A DNA stretch of 20,728 bases from CAYRRR01 sp964426755. GTDB lineage: Bacteria > Patescibacteriota > Saccharimonadia > Saccharimonadales > JAGQNJ01. The stretch covers positions 1 to 20,728 of the forward strand of contig CAYRRR010000011.1 of the NCBI GenBank assembly GCA_964426755.1. Direction: 5' to 3'. The notes below the pieces were generated by a model. It had not been told where the DNA came from and made no database searches. It was given only the letters and a program-made list of their open reading frames with translations. Shown piece after piece: positions 20,728-20,728 of the stretch. Numbering within the stretch: the stretch's first letter is position 1; each line of letters opens with the position of its first letter. The translations under genes were made by a program, and so were the position numbers.

Positions 20728-20728
20728 G

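Noticed and set aside
1..20728. CRISPR array, integrase, transposase or toxin-antitoxin genes
   Set aside because: No regularly spaced repeats and no protein with those signatures were seen. The only RHH domain is fused to a larger ligand-type domain and lacks a toxin partner.

Overview
The window looks like a piece of a Patescibacteria (CPR) genome, most likely Candidatus Saccharibacteria. This is inferred from the gene families: a pyruvoyl-dependent arginine decarboxylase, a DUF5663-like and a DUF5684-like protein, a 7TM-GAF histidine kinase, stand-alone receiver proteins, and several short signals in which a -10 box sits six bases ahead of the ATG. TGA is used as a stop, so the UGA-recoded CPR lineages are unlikely. 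No marker gene (rRNA, ribosomal protein) is present to fix the taxonomy.

Layout. 1-1048 (minus strand): two GC-rich genes, a lipoprotein running off the left edge and a small membrane protein. 1049-2038 has no convincing protein gene but holds a 17-bp inverted repeat, a promoter-plus-terminator pair that could define a ~100-nt RNA, and a terminator. 2039-6654 (minus): a DUF5663-like protein, a large disordered Gly/Ala-rich protein and a sensor histidine kinase. 6694-8503 (minus): a two-gene unit of pyruvoyl-dependent arginine decarboxylase and a GNAT-like protein, with a strong promoter and a terminator-like hairpin in its leader. 8526-9093 (minus): another GC-rich membrane protein. 9228-13434 (plus): an AT-rich operon of four overlapping genes: phosphoribosyltransferase-like, HAD phosphatase-like, a TrpF-like/Rpe-like double TIM barrel, and a Ppx/GppA-like protein. 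13420-14807 (minus): a nucleoside-deoxyribosyltransferase-like protein with a C-terminal ribbon-helix-helix, coupled to a short-chain dehydrogenase. 14913-15706 (plus): two receiver-only response regulators. 15786-17138 (plus): MurD. 17110-18586 (minus): MurI and FolD. 18549-18738: a 38-bp duplication of the folD 5' end flanking a palindromic 114-bp insert. 18819-19364 (minus): DUF5684-like membrane protein. 19454-20424 (plus): a small conserved-looking protein and a membrane protein. 20429-20727 (plus): a promoter, a strongly structured non-coding segment and tRNA-Lys(CUU).

How the genes may work together. The 9.2-13.4 kb operon is the best candidate for an undescribed system. A PRPP-type transferase, a phosphatase, two sugar-phosphate isomerase/epimerase-type barrels with their key residues apparently kept, and an actin-fold phosphatase together suggest a dedicated pathway making or remodelling a ribosyl-phosphate or nucleoside-like compound. 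The neighbouring deoxyribosyltransferase-fold/RHH protein could be a sensor-regulator. MurD and MurI are peptidoglycan precursor genes. FolD supplies one-carbon folates. The three GC-rich surface or membrane genes differ strongly in composition from their surroundings and may be acquired, possibly from an actinobacterial host. All of these system-level statements are inference from sequence reading.
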